This document shows, one piece after another, positions 1 through 6,232 of a stretch of DNA of 45,561 bases (the first letter of the stretch is position 1; each line of letters opens with the position of its first letter). Both the position numbers and the translations under genes were made by a program. The DNA comes from a virus: positions 1 through 45,561 of the IMG/VR virus record IMGVR_UViG_3300020123_000076; one strand, written 5' to 3'. Under the pieces are notes generated by a model, which worked only from the letters and a program-made list of their open reading frames with translations, made no database searches and was not told where the DNA came from.

Positions 1-72
1 ATTTTGACTGCGGATTTTCGCAGTTCCAAAATTTGACAGCTTTGGAACCTGCGCGCTTGATTCCCCCGACAT
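1..72 (-). CDS. 5' end of a gene cut by the left edge
   Basis: An open frame starts at an ATG at 72 and runs for 24 codons off the left edge (starts MSGESSAQVP). A strong GGGGGAG ribosome-binding site lies seven bases upstream, which supports this start. Function cannot be read from 24 residues. If the molecule is circular, the frame continues into the right end of the window, but one base out of register with the large partial gene there, so it is either a different gene or sequence is missing at the join. Two small dyads lie inside it. Confidence 0.5.
   Translation of the reverse strand, partial: MSGESSAQVPKLSNFGTAKIRSQN
7..48. repeat. two adjacent small dyads near the left edge
   Basis: ACTGCG (7-12) pairs with CGCAGT (19-24) around GATTTT, and GTTCCAAA (23-30) pairs with TTTGGAAC (41-48) around a 10-base spacer. 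The DNA here is more AT-rich than its surroundings. The dyads lie in the first codons of the left-edge gene and could be operator, attenuator or origin elements. The pairing is visible; the role is inference. Confidence 0.4.
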
Positions 73-200
73 GCCCCAACTCCCCCAACACGACAAAATG
101 ATTTTCGCGGAGCTGATGTTCGCTCAACGCAATGTTGATTCGTCTTGCGCGCATACTCGCTTTGGGTGTGTAATCTTGCCGACATATCGGGGAGTGGCGT

Positions 201-461
201 ATGCGCGGGATCAACGAAAATGTGCCAATTCAAGACACCTTTTGCTCCGGAATTGGAGCAATCGAGAAACTCGAAGGCGGAAACTTGCGGTTCTATCTTT
301 ACGTGTCGCAGCAAAGCGACAACGGCGAAGCGGAGCGGGTGCTGGTGGCCAGGATCGTGGCGCCGGCCTCGAGCGTGCCCGATGCCATCATGAAGATGAT
401 CGCGGCGATGGGCGCGGGCGCGACCAAGACCATCCCAATGATCCCCGAGCTGGTGCACTGA
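201..461 (+). CDS. small early protein of unknown function (86 aa)
   Basis: The ATG at 201 follows GGGGAG with good spacing, which favours it over an overlapping frame starting at 145. The product is soluble and mixed alpha/beta in appearance (starts MRGINENVPI, ends IPMIPELVH), with no signal peptide, membrane segment or cysteine pattern that I recognise. It is divergent from the left-edge gene and convergent with the repressor, its stop lying six bases from the repressor's. It has its own transcription unit next to the immunity region, so it could be expressed in the lysogen, but nothing in the sequence proves this. Confidence 0.6.
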   Translation: MRGINENVPIQDTFCSGIGAIEKLEGGNLRFYLYVSQQSDNGEAERVLVARIVAPASSVPDAIMKMIAAMGAGATKTIPMIPELVH

Positions 462-466
462 CGAAT

Positions 467-742
467 TCATTCGGCGGACTCCGGCGCGGACTTTTCATCC
501 AACAGCTTGGCGAGATCAGGCCGCAGCACACCGCGCGCAATGCCGGTGCGATCCGAAACCATGGGCAGCAGATCGTCATCGATCCGCCGGCCGGTTTCCC
601 AGCGCGCGACGGTCTCGCGCGCCACGTCGAGCTGCACGGCCAAGCCCTTTTGGGTGAGACCATGCTGCTTGCGGTAGGCCACAAGCGGATGCACGACATC
701 TGGTGCCAAGGACGGTCCATCGGTCTGATTCGTCATGTCCAT
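467..742 (-). CDS. XRE-family helix-turn-helix repressor (CI-like)
   Basis: A 91-residue protein with a Cro/CI-type helix-turn-helix over about residues 20-70 (YRKQHGLTQKGLAVQLDVA, then a recognition helix around RETVARWE). The open frame reaches back to 829, but that part overlaps operator DNA; ATGs at 742 or 736 (MDMTNQTDGP) are more likely starts and sit directly beside the first operator. It is transcribed away from the Cro-like gene, the classic repressor/Cro arrangement. No peptidase or multimerisation domain is visible, so it is not a LexA/CI-type self-cleaving repressor. Likely role: lysogenic repressor acting on the dyads at 750-859 and 1422-1519. Confidence 0.75.
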   Translation of the reverse strand: MDMTNQTDGPSLAPDVVHPLVAYRKQHGLTQKGLAVQLDVARETVARWETGRRIDDDLLPMVSDRTGIARGVLRPDLAKLLDEKSAPESAE

Positions 743-749
743 GTCCGAT

Positions 750-770
750 TTGTAACCGTTCCGGTCACGA
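750..770. promoter_or_regulatory. operator site 1 (dyad)
   Basis: Half-sites TTGTAACCG (750-758) and CGGTCACGA (762-770) are inverted around three bases. This is one of three sites between the divergent regulators and ends eight bases upstream of the repressor start, so binding would probably autoregulate it. Confidence 0.7.
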
Positions 771-794
771 CTGGCAACCGTGATCAATGACGAT

Positions 795-815
795 TTGTAA
801 CCAAGTCGGTCATCA
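795..815. promoter_or_regulatory. operator site 2 (dyad)
   Basis: Half-sites TTGTAACCA (795-803) and CGGTCATCA (807-815) around AGT. The centre lies 45 bp from site 1 and 44 bp from site 3, about four helical turns, so bound dimers could lie on the same DNA face. Confidence 0.65.
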
Positions 816-838
816 ATCCACAGTTCCATTGCCTGTTA

Positions 839-859
839 GTGTGACGGGCATGGTCACAA
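839..859. promoter_or_regulatory. operator site 3 overlapping the Cro-like start codon
   Basis: Half-sites GTGTGACGG (839-847) and TGGTCACAA (851-859) around GCA. It covers the likely ATG (850) of the Cro-like gene, so bound repressor would block that gene's initiation region directly. Confidence 0.65.
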
Positions 860-1155
860 AACGGGCAAAACGAAAGCTGTTCCTGAAAGAGAACCGGGAA
901 GCCCAGGGCGTCTCGGCGTCGGTGATGGGCGAGAAGCTCGGAATCGAGCGGGAGAGCGTTTACCGGCTGGAGCGCGAGCCGTGGCGCGTTAATTCCGACA
1001 AGCAGGCCGAATATGCCAACGCGCTTGGGCTCGAACCGGAGGACCTCTGGCGGGCGCCAGGAGCCATTTCGCTCGATGCCATTGTCAAATCCAAGCCCGA
1101 TGACTTCAAGGCGATGGCCGCCGACATTTTGCGGCGCATGGTGAAGGAGCAATAA
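850..1155 (+). CDS. Cro-like helix-turn-helix regulator
   Basis: A 101-residue protein with an XRE-type helix-turn-helix at about residues 14-60 (NREAQGVSASVMGEKLGIE, then RESVYRLE). The open frame extends to 787, but that stretch contains operator sites 2 and 3; ATG 850 (MVTKRAKRKL) or GTG 841 is preferred. There is no clear Shine-Dalgarno, so the message may be leaderless, as is common for such regulators. It is divergent from the repressor and begins the rightward early unit. Its C-terminus is helical (DDFKAMAADILRRM). Which of the two regulators maintains lysogeny is inferred only from orientation. The stop shares one base with the next start. Confidence 0.7.
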   Translation: MVTKRAKRKLFLKENREAQGVSASVMGEKLGIERESVYRLEREPWRVNSDKQAEYANALGLEPEDLWRAPGAISLDAIVKSKPDDFKAMAADILRRMVKEQ

Positions 1156-1427
1156 TGTTGCTCGATCCTACAGAGAGCTGGCTATCCCGAATTGGTCGCT
1201 GGGCTTTTCTAGGTGCGATAGCTGCGGGTTGTATTGCCTATACTGCCGATTTTGATCTCAATAAGGTCGGCGGCGTCCTTCAATGGCCGACAATTGCCAT
1301 CGCCGGATATTTTGTCATCAAGGACCTGTTCGTCCGGCCGCTGCAGAATCAAATCCTCGATCTCAGCCTGAAAATCGATGCCATGCAGCGCCAGCTCGAG
1401 CGCCAGGCCAAGTCAGGGAGAATGTAA
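1155..1427 (+). CDS. small two-pass membrane protein next to the immunity genes
   Basis: The start ATG overlaps the Cro-like stop by one base, implying translational coupling. The 90-residue product has two hydrophobic segments (about 16-31 and 42-59) and a C-terminal amphipathic helix likely to form a coiled coil (LQNQILDLSLKIDAMQRQL). Coupling to an immunity regulator and membrane location would fit a superinfection-exclusion or other early membrane function, but this is inference from position. Operator site 4 overlaps its last codons. Confidence 0.65.
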   Translation: MLLDPTESWLSRIGRWAFLGAIAAGCIAYTADFDLNKVGGVLQWPTIAIAGYFVIKDLFVRPLQNQILDLSLKIDAMQRQLERQAKSGRM

Positions 1428-1442
1428 CCGATTGAGTTAACG
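1422..1442. promoter_or_regulatory. operator site 4 (degenerate dyad)
   Basis: ATGTAACCG (1422-1430) is a good half-site; the other arm, GAGTTAACG (1434-1442), is poor. It overlaps the end of the upstream membrane-protein gene. Confidence 0.45.
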
Positions 1443-1454
1443 AGACTTTCCGGA

Positions 1455-1475
1455 ATGTGACCGGATCGGATACTT
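1455..1475. promoter_or_regulatory. operator site 5 (dyad)
   Basis: ATGTGACCG (1455-1463) and CGGATACTT (1467-1475) around GAT. The centre is 44 bp from site 6, repeating the spacing of sites 1-3. Confidence 0.6.
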
Positions 1476-1498
1476 TTTTCACCCTGCCCTATTGCATG

Positions 1499-1519
1499 TT
1501 GTGACCGGATCGGTTACAA
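1499..1519. promoter_or_regulatory. operator site 6, best copy of the dyad
   Basis: TTGTGACCG (1499-1507) and CGGTTACAA (1511-1519) around GAT. This is almost a perfect dyad and the best copy in the window. It ends 30 bp before the start of the next early gene and so probably controls the main early operon. Confidence 0.75.
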
Positions 1520-1549
1520 GTGTTTCCGTTCAACCAACGGGAGCCGCCC

Positions 1550-1921
1550 ATGTCCGCCGCCGCCGACATCGCCCTTCAACTTAACCCCTCACCCAAAAAC
1601 CCCTTCGAGACCGCCCGCCGCAAGCTGATCGCGGCGCTCCTCGCCATGAAGGTCCCTAGCGCCTATCCGGCGTTTCCCTCGCCTTGCGATCACGAGGCGG
1701 TCGCTTCCCACCTCCGCGACGCTGCGCAGATTTTCGATGAATGGCTCGCCGCCGTCGGCTGTGAGGTCCGCGACAACGCGGTGACCGCGATCGGCTCGGG
1801 CCTGTTCTCAGGCTCGTTCCTCGGCGCCGTGGACGGCAACGAGACTTACTGCTGCGAGGAACAGGCAAGCGCCTTGATCGAATACGCCCAGGAACGCCGT
1901 AGCTATCGGAGGGCGTCATGA
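1550..1921 (+). CDS. first gene of the main early operon, unknown function
   Basis: A 123-residue protein (starts MSAAADIALQ). The start at 1550 follows GGGAG; the frame extends to 1520 but lacks a site there. The sequence contains helix-rich stretches (FETARRKLIAALLAM, HLRDAAQIFDEWLAAVGCEV) and a C-terminal CCEEQASALIEY segment. I do not recognise a family. It lies directly downstream of operator site 6 and overlaps the next gene by ATGA, so it should be made early and in step with the ATPase. Confidence 0.7.
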   Translation: MSAAADIALQLNPSPKNPFETARRKLIAALLAMKVPSAYPAFPSPCDHEAVASHLRDAAQIFDEWLAAVGCEVRDNAVTAIGSGLFSGSFLGAVDGNETYCCEEQASALIEYAQERRSYRRAS

Positions 1922-3537
1922 TCCAAGAACGCTGCGATCACAACAGATTCGCCGAGCAGCTGGCCGCCCGCCTGAGCGCGCCCGACCAGACTTACGTCGA
2001 TCACCGCCTGCGCGAATTGAACGCCTTCGAGGCGAGAGCGCGCGGAGATGCCCCCAAACGGACCGCGCCCGCCGCCTCGGTCGCATCACAAGGAGCAACC
2101 GCAATGACCACGCTGTTTCGACCCGCCGAGATCACAACGGCAAAACTCAAGATGACCCTGATGGTCTTTCAGGGTTCCGGCAAGACCTATACCGGAACAT
2201 CAACCGCGATCGGCCTGGTGCAGATGATGAAGCAGATGAACCTGCCCGAAGGCAGCCGCCCGATCGCGTTCGCCGACACCGAGAAGGGCAGCGACTGGAT
2301 CCTGCCGCGGGTCAGGAAAGCCGGCATCGAAATGGTGACCGCCAAGACGCGGGCCTTCTCCGACCTGGTGGGCCTGATCAACGAAGCCGAGCGCAATTCC
2401 TCGGTATTGCTGGTGGATTCCCTCACCCACTTCTGGACCGAGCTTTGCGACACCTATTGCGCCAAGAAGGCCGCCGAATTCAAGCGGCCGACCTACCGGT
2501 TGCAGTTCCAGGACTGGGCGTTCCTTAAAGGAGAATGGCGCAAGTTCACTGACCGCTTCGTCAATTCCAACCTGCACATCATCGTCTGTGGCCGCGCCGG
2601 CTACGAATACGACTACATGGAGGACGAGGACACCCACAAGAAGCAGCTGGAAAAGACCGGTATCAAGTTCAAGGCCGAAGGCGAGATGGGCTACGAGCCG
2701 GACTTTTTGGTCTTGATGGAGCGCAAGATGAACATGGCGACCAAGGCCGACGAGCATGTCGCCCACGTCGTCAAGGACCGCTCGACGCTCTTGGACGGCA
2801 AGGAATTCGCCGACCCGACCTTTGAGAACTTCCTGCCGCACATCAAGTGTCTCAACCTTGGCGGCCAGCAGATGGGCATCGATACCTCGCGAACCTCGGC
2901 GGCCTCGATCCCGGCCGACGCGCCGCGCGACAGGGGCAAGATCCAGCGCGATATCGTCATCGACGAGATCAACGATCTGTTGCTGCGCCATAACCTGTCG
3001 GGCTCAGCGGTTGCCGAAAAACAGAAGCGCTCGGACATGATCGCCCGGCATTTCCACACCACTTCGAAAACCGAGATCGAGGAACTGATGCCGCTGTCCG
3101 ATCTGCGCGCCGGTTTCGACGCGATGCATATCGAACTGGAAGGGGTGCCCTCGCGCTATGGTTCGGCGATCGCCAAGGACAGTCAGAGCAACGACCTCAA
3201 CGACAGCTTGCCGGATTTTGCGACCAACCGGCCGGTTGATACCACCACGCTTTCGCCCAATGGCATGCCGGCTTTCCTCGATCGCACGGCGAACGTCGCT
3301 CAACAGGCGCCGGCAGAAGCCTTCTTCGACGAAAGCAAGTGGCTGGCCGACCTGACGAAGGCCTTTTCCGACTGCATCGATTTTGTCGCCTTCGGCGAGA
3401 AGCAGGCGCAGATCATGCTGCCGGCGCGCAAGCAGGTCACCGAGCAGGCCTGGACCAAAGCCACCAAACTGGCGCGCAGCGCGATTGCCAGGCTCACCAA
3501 GCAGACCAGCGGCTCCTTTGCGGTAGCGGCGGAATAG
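1918..3537 (+). CDS. RecA-like phage ATPase (Sak4/AAA-type), with extra N-terminal segment
   Basis: A 539-residue open frame. Residues 63 to about 320 form a RecA-fold P-loop NTPase of the kind used in phage recombination or replication. The Walker A-like VFQGSGKT lies at about 83-90 and the Walker B VLLVDS at about 163-168, followed by HIIVCGRAGYEYDY, a typical strand of the fold. The usual first Gly of Walker A is Val here. A perfect AAGGAG (2090-2095) precedes an in-frame ATG at 2104, so the ATPase proper may start there (477 aa). The first 62 residues would then be a separate small protein fused in frame, or an N-terminal extension. The last 200 residues are helical and not recognised. 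The upstream start overlaps the previous stop by ATGA. Confidence 0.75.
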   Translation: MIQERCDHNRFAEQLAARLSAPDQTYVDHRLRELNAFEARARGDAPKRTAPAASVASQGATAMTTLFRPAEITTAKLKMTLMVFQGSGKTYTGTSTAIGLVQMMKQMNLPEGSRPIAFADTEKGSDWILPRVRKAGIEMVTAKTRAFSDLVGLINEAERNSSVLLVDSLTHFWTELCDTYCAKKAAEFKRPTYRLQFQDWAFLKGEWRKFTDRFVNSNLHIIVCGRAGYEYDYMEDEDTHKKQLEKTGIKFKAEGEMGYEPDFLVLMERKMNMATKADEHVAHVVKDRSTLLDGKEFADPTFENFLPHIKCLNLGGQQMGIDTSRTSAASIPADAPRDRGKIQRDIVIDEINDLLLRHNLSGSAVAEKQKRSDMIARHFHTTSKTEIEELMPLSDLRAGFDAMHIELEGVPSRYGSAIAKDSQSNDLNDSLPDFATNRPVDTTTLSPNGMPAFLDRTANVAQQAPAEAFFDESKWLADLTKAFSDCIDFVAFGEKQAQIMLPARKQVTEQAWTKATKLARSAIARLTKQTSGSFAVAAE

Positions 3538-3549
3538 GGGCTGCCTGCA

Positions 3550-3588
3550 GGCGGCGGCGATTGTAGCGAGGTCGCCGCCGCCGAGTTT
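3550..3588 (+). terminator. intrinsic terminator or attenuator after the ATPase gene
   Basis: GGCGGCGGCGA (3550-3560) pairs perfectly with TCGCCGCCGCC (3572-3582) across an 11-base loop, followed by GAGTTTTT. It falls between the ATPase stop and the next ribosome-binding site, so it may reduce or condition transcription of the rest of the early operon. Confidence 0.6.
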
Positions 3589-3614
3589 TTCACTTCACGC
3601 AAATAGAGGAAACC

Positions 3615-3863
3615 ATGACCGGATTCCATCGCAGCCAACAGCCATCTTCACTCGACCGCCTCGCGGTCAAGTCCGTCGTCACCCGCATTGTTGCGGACCT
3701 GTCCGCCGAAGCTTCAGCGCAGGCGGAAGAATTGGCCTTTGTCCGCCGCACCGCCGACCCGTTCGGCCTGGTGGCCGACTGCCTCAACCCCAACGGCCAC
3801 GACTTCATCGCCGCCTGCGGCGAGATCGTCTGCCAGCACTGCACGAGGATCGCATGGCGGTAA
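3615..3863 (+). CDS. small early protein with C-terminal Cys pair (82 aa)
   Basis: The start (MTGFHRSQQP) follows GAGGA with good spacing. The N-terminal half is helical; the C-terminus carries GHDFIAACGEIVCQHCTRI, with a CxxC pair that may bind a metal with the upstream Cys. It overlaps the next small gene by ten bases in another frame. Function unknown. It is the first gene after the hairpin at 3550-3588. Confidence 0.6.
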   Translation: MTGFHRSQQPSSLDRLAVKSVVTRIVADLSAEASAQAEELAFVRRTADPFGLVADCLNPNGHDFIAACGEIVCQHCTRIAWR

Positions 3864-4027
3864 CCCCAACCGATGACATGTTGCAGTGCCCCGCTTGTCA
3901 GGGACAAGGCGTCGTCAAGAAATGGCCCGGGGACCGTTCGCCGGATCGAGACTGCAAATATTGCGAAGGCGTCGGCGGTGTGACCGAAGATCAATTTCAC
4001 GCCTATTACGACCGATACAAGGGGTAA
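3854..4027 (+). CDS. 57-aa zinc-finger-like protein (DnaJ-type CxxCxGxG)
   Basis: A short gene starting MAVTPTDDML. It carries CPACQGQG near residue 12 and CKYCEGVG near residue 37, two CxxCxGxG motifs like those of the DnaJ zinc-binding region, so a single zinc site is likely. It overlaps the preceding gene by ten bases and stops three bases before the next start. Small CxxCxGxG proteins are common in phage early regions; the target is unknown. Confidence 0.65.
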   Translation: MAVTPTDDMLQCPACQGQGVVKKWPGDRSPDRDCKYCEGVGGVTEDQFHAYYDRYKG

Positions 4028-4030
4028 CAG

Positions 4031-4279
4031 ATGATGACCTATCCCCCGATCCGGCTGCTCGATGCGCCGCTGATCGACGCCCCGACCCGCCGCGCGCTAC
4101 TGGTCAAGTGCATGGCCGCCGACCTCGTCCGTTACGAAGCGGCCCATAACGAGCAGGACGCGATCCGCTCGCTCTACGGCACGGGCCGCTATGAGATGGC
4201 CGACATCGTGATGCTACTCGATGATGCCCGGCAAGCGGCAGTGCAGGAGATCGTGGCGCGGGAGATGGCGCAGTCATGA
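4031..4279 (+). CDS. small helical early protein (82 aa)
   Basis: Starts MMTYPPIRLL just after the preceding stop and overlaps the next gene by ATGA. It is predicted mostly helical (RRALLVKCMAADLVRYEAA; LLDDARQAAVQEIVAREMA) with no transmembrane segment or motif that I recognise. Tight packing and codon use support a real gene. Function unknown. Confidence 0.6.
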   Translation: MMTYPPIRLLDAPLIDAPTRRALLVKCMAADLVRYEAAHNEQDAIRSLYGTGRYEMADIVMLLDDARQAAVQEIVAREMAQS

Positions 4280-4608
4280 GCGTCACCATCAACGAGGACA
4301 ACCACTACACGGTCGAAGAAATGGCCGCGCTCGACCGCCTGGTCAAGATCGCGCTCTCCAACACCGGCCAGAGCCGGAGGGTCGCCAACTTCCTGCTTGC
4401 CTGGTGGAACGCGACCGACAACGGCGGCTTCGACTTCACCGATCTCTGGAACGTCGATCTCGCGATCGCGCAAGACATGCTGATCGTGTTCGCGCTGATC
4501 GCGAACTGCCGGCACTACGCCGATCACTACGGCTTCGAGGCTGAATTCCGCCAGTTGGTGACGCACTGGCGCCAGCCGAAGAAGTCGAAACGGGTTGGCC
4601 GGTCATGA
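4276..4608 (+). CDS. conserved phage protein (possibly DUF7673-like, 110 aa)
   Basis: Starts MSVTINEDNH and overlaps the previous stop by ATGA. The core contains the pattern SRRVANFLLAWWN followed by FDFTDLWNVD, which resembles an uncharacterised family found in phages and bacterial mobile DNA (I think DUF7673, from memory). The fold appears helical, with a basic tail (QPKKSKRVGRS) that could contact nucleic acid. It overlaps the next gene by four bases. No biochemical role is known to me. Confidence 0.6.
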   Translation: MSVTINEDNHYTVEEMAALDRLVKIALSNTGQSRRVANFLLAWWNATDNGGFDFTDLWNVDLAIAQDMLIVFALIANCRHYADHYGFEAEFRQLVTHWRQPKKSKRVGRS

Positions 4609-4874
4609 GCATTTCCGTCAAATGGATCGACCGTTTTCGCGAGCCGACGCAGCCGCCCGATCCGAAATATCCGAACGGCATCGATATCGACCTGACGAGG
4701 GAGGGTCGCAAGTCTTGTCGCGCCGATCTTCCCTACCCGGCGAAGCGTTGCGGCTATTACTCACTGCTTTGCGAGAAGTGCGGCTACACCGCGCTGGTCA
4801 CGACGGCCGGGCGACCCGATGATCCGAAGAGCGTTCGCATACCCTGCAAGTCGGCGGAGATGGCGAAGTCATGA
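4605..4874 (+). CDS. small cysteine-containing early protein (89 aa)
   Basis: Starts MSISVKWIDR in ATGA overlap with the previous gene. A compact cysteine-bearing region (CGYYSLLCEKCGYTALVT, then PCK near the end) suggests a small zinc-ribbon fold. The order is one Cys, CxxC, one Cys rather than two clean CxxC pairs, so metal binding is a guess. It overlaps the next tiny gene by four bases. Confidence 0.6.
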   Translation: MSISVKWIDRFREPTQPPDPKYPNGIDIDLTREGRKSCRADLPYPAKRCGYYSLLCEKCGYTALVTTAGRPDDPKSVRIPCKSAEMAKS

Positions 4875-5041
4875 TCACGCTCGGGCACCTGTACTACCAG
4901 ACGCCGCGCAAGCCGCTCCCCACGTGGCTTTTCTACCTGATTTTCTGGCTGATCCTCCCCCCGATGATCGTTGCGATGATGGTGTGGGAGATAACCAAGG
5001 GGACGGCGGCAACGGGAAAACAACGGAAGCGGAAGATATGA
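4871..5041 (+). CDS. 56-aa single-pass membrane protein
   Basis: A short gene overlapping its neighbours at both ends by ATGA. The product starts MITLGHLYYQ, has one clear transmembrane segment (about residues 19-40, rich in W, F, L, I and M) and ends in a basic tail (KQRKRKI). A positive C-terminus would favour that end staying in the cytoplasm. Its place between two real genes, with perfect stop-start coupling, is the main support. Confidence 0.6.
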   Translation: MITLGHLYYQTPRKPLPTWLFYLIFWLILPPMIVAMMVWEITKGTAATGKQRKRKI

Positions 5042-5478
5042 AGCTTGACCGCCCTCGCCGCCTCACCCCGCCAGCCGCACCCGGCGCGCTGCTCAAGCGC
5101 TTTGCCGCGCCAGCGCCACGGCCGCGCAAGGCGGAAGCCGAGCGGGATCCTGCCTACCTCGCGCTGGTGCGGCAATGCCCGTGCCTTTGCTGCGGAATGG
5201 AGCCCTCCGAAGCGGCCCACATCAGGTTTGCCAGCGCGGCATTCGGCAAAGCCTCCGGTCTCGGCAAGAAGCCCGAAGACCGTTGGACTTTGAGTTTGTG
5301 CGCCGGCTGTCACCGCCTGGCGCGCGATGCCCAGCACAACCGCAACGAACAGGAATTCTGGCACGCGCTCGGCATCAACCCGCTGATCACGGCTGAGAGA
5401 CTGTACGCGCAAGCGGGCGACCTCGTCGCCATGCGGGCGGTGATTTTTTCCACCATCGCAGGAAGGAGCACAACATGA
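5038..5478 (+). CDS. HNH-like phage nuclease (DUF968/Ref-like)
   Basis: The proposed start is ATG 5038 (MKLDRPRRLT), coupled by ATGA to the preceding stop; the frame is open further upstream but without a supported start. The 146-residue product carries CPCLCCG, then EAAHIRFA, then SLCAGCHRLARDAQHN and EQEFWHALGI. This is the order seen in HNH-like zinc-stabilised phage nucleases of the DUF968/Ref type, with the CxC/CxxC pairs holding a zinc ion and His residues in AAHIR and CHR near the active site. Such proteins take part in phage recombination or DNA processing. It sits in the early operon downstream of the RecA-like ATPase. Confidence 0.7.
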   Translation: MKLDRPRRLTPPAAPGALLKRFAAPAPRPRKAEAERDPAYLALVRQCPCLCCGMEPSEAAHIRFASAAFGKASGLGKKPEDRWTLSLCAGCHRLARDAQHNRNEQEFWHALGINPLITAERLYAQAGDLVAMRAVIFSTIAGRSTT

Positions 5479-5681
5479 GCGAAGGCAAACTGGAATCCCG
5501 CGACTTCGACCGCTACCTCACCGCTTCCGAAAAAGAACAGCGCGCCGCGGCGATTGCATCCAACGACGCCTTCATTCTGGCGATGGCGAAAGCGGTTCGA
5601 GCCGGTCAAGAGCGCGCCATCCCCGGCACCTTCAAGGATCACAGCCCGACGCAGGCGCGGCGGATCAGGGAGACTGTGTGA
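5475..5681 (+). CDS. small early protein (68 aa)
   Basis: Starts MSEGKLESRD after a strong AGGAAGGAG and overlaps the nuclease stop by ATGA. It is charged and probably all helical (ASEKEQRAAAIASNDAFILA), ending ARRIRETV. No family recognised. Coupling and the strong ribosome-binding site support expression. Confidence 0.6.
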   Translation: MSEGKLESRDFDRYLTASEKEQRAAAIASNDAFILAMAKAVRAGQERAIPGTFKDHSPTQARRIRETV

Positions 5682-5887
5682 TGCCCTTTATTTTTCTTCA
5701 AGCTTGGATTGGCTGTTGGATACCGATCGGAACGACAACGATCCATTGCCCTGACGGCGCGGTCATTCCCGTCACAAGATACTGCGACGACGATGACACG
5801 ATCAAGCACAGCTATCCATACGGCCAATGCATCATGACGCGCCAACAGATGCTTGAGGAGATTAAGAGGAAAGAGAACAAGCGATGA
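5681..5887 (+). CDS. small early protein with hydrophobic N-terminus (68 aa)
   Basis: The ATG at 5681 overlaps the preceding TGA (TGATG). The first 18 residues (MPFIFLQAWIGCWIPIG) are hydrophobic but short, so a weak membrane anchor or signal is possible. The rest contains HCPDGAVIPVTRYCDDDD and a charged tail. It is somewhat less GC-rich than its neighbours. It overlaps the next gene by ATGA. Function unknown. Confidence 0.5.
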   Translation: MPFIFLQAWIGCWIPIGTTTIHCPDGAVIPVTRYCDDDDTIKHSYPYGQCIMTRQQMLEEIKRKENKR

Positions 5888-6093
5888 AGCCGCATTCCGC
5901 CCGCACCGCGCCAACAAAGGCCGCGATCGTCTGCATGGTCGCGCTGTCGCGCGGCAACCTCCGATGCATCGGGCGGCATTGGCTGTTCGAAGACGGCGGC
6001 AAGCATCGGCTGTTCAGCACGGCTACCGTCAACGGGCTGATCGCGCTCGGGATGGTGGAGCGATACGGCGACCTGGTGACGGCGGCGTGGTGA
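5884..6093 (+). CDS. small early protein, possible winged-helix-like (69 aa)
   Basis: Starts MKPHSARTAP in ATGA overlap with the previous gene. The sequence reads like a short wing-type DNA-binding module (KAAIVCMVALSRGNLRC, then STATVNGLIALGMVERYGD), in which the second helix could act as a recognition helix and GMVERYGD as the start of a wing. This is a pattern judgement only. It ends just before the tiny gene at 6104. Confidence 0.5.
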   Translation: MKPHSARTAPTKAAIVCMVALSRGNLRCIGRHWLFEDGGKHRLFSTATVNGLIALGMVERYGDLVTAAW

Positions 6094-6103
6094 GGCTTGA
6101 CCG

Positions 6104-6232
6104 ATGAAACTTAAGTTCGGCGGAGGGCGCGAGGCGCATCTTCTTATCGCTAAAGCGGCGAGGGAAGATGCGCCGGTCCGCGCCGAGGCAGCGCAAATTT
6201 GCGCAGGCTTGAGCGAGCGGCGAGACCGGTAA
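6104..6232 (+). CDS. 42-aa protein upstream of the excisionase gene
   Basis: Starts MKLKFGGGRE ten bases after the previous stop and shares its last base with the excisionase start (TAATG). It is basic and helical. Codons for AQICAG fall on a 16-bp palindrome that recurs at 35433-35448. It may be a leader that couples translation to the excisionase. Support is mainly positional. Confidence 0.4.
   Translation: MKLKFGGGREAHLLIAKAAREDAPVRAEAAQICAGLSERRDR
6191..6209 (+). repeat. 19-bp repeat with palindromic core (copy 1)
   Basis: GCGCAAATTTGCGCAGGCT occurs here and, on the opposite strand, at 35429-35447. The core GCGCAAATTTGCGC is a perfect palindrome. Role unknown; a protein-binding site or a trace of shared ancestry. 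Confidence 0.5.

Noticed and set aside
71-790. 239-codon plus-strand frame at the left end
   Set aside because: It covers two better-supported genes (201-461 plus and the repressor on the minus strand) and operator DNA; no start signal and a shadow-like composition.
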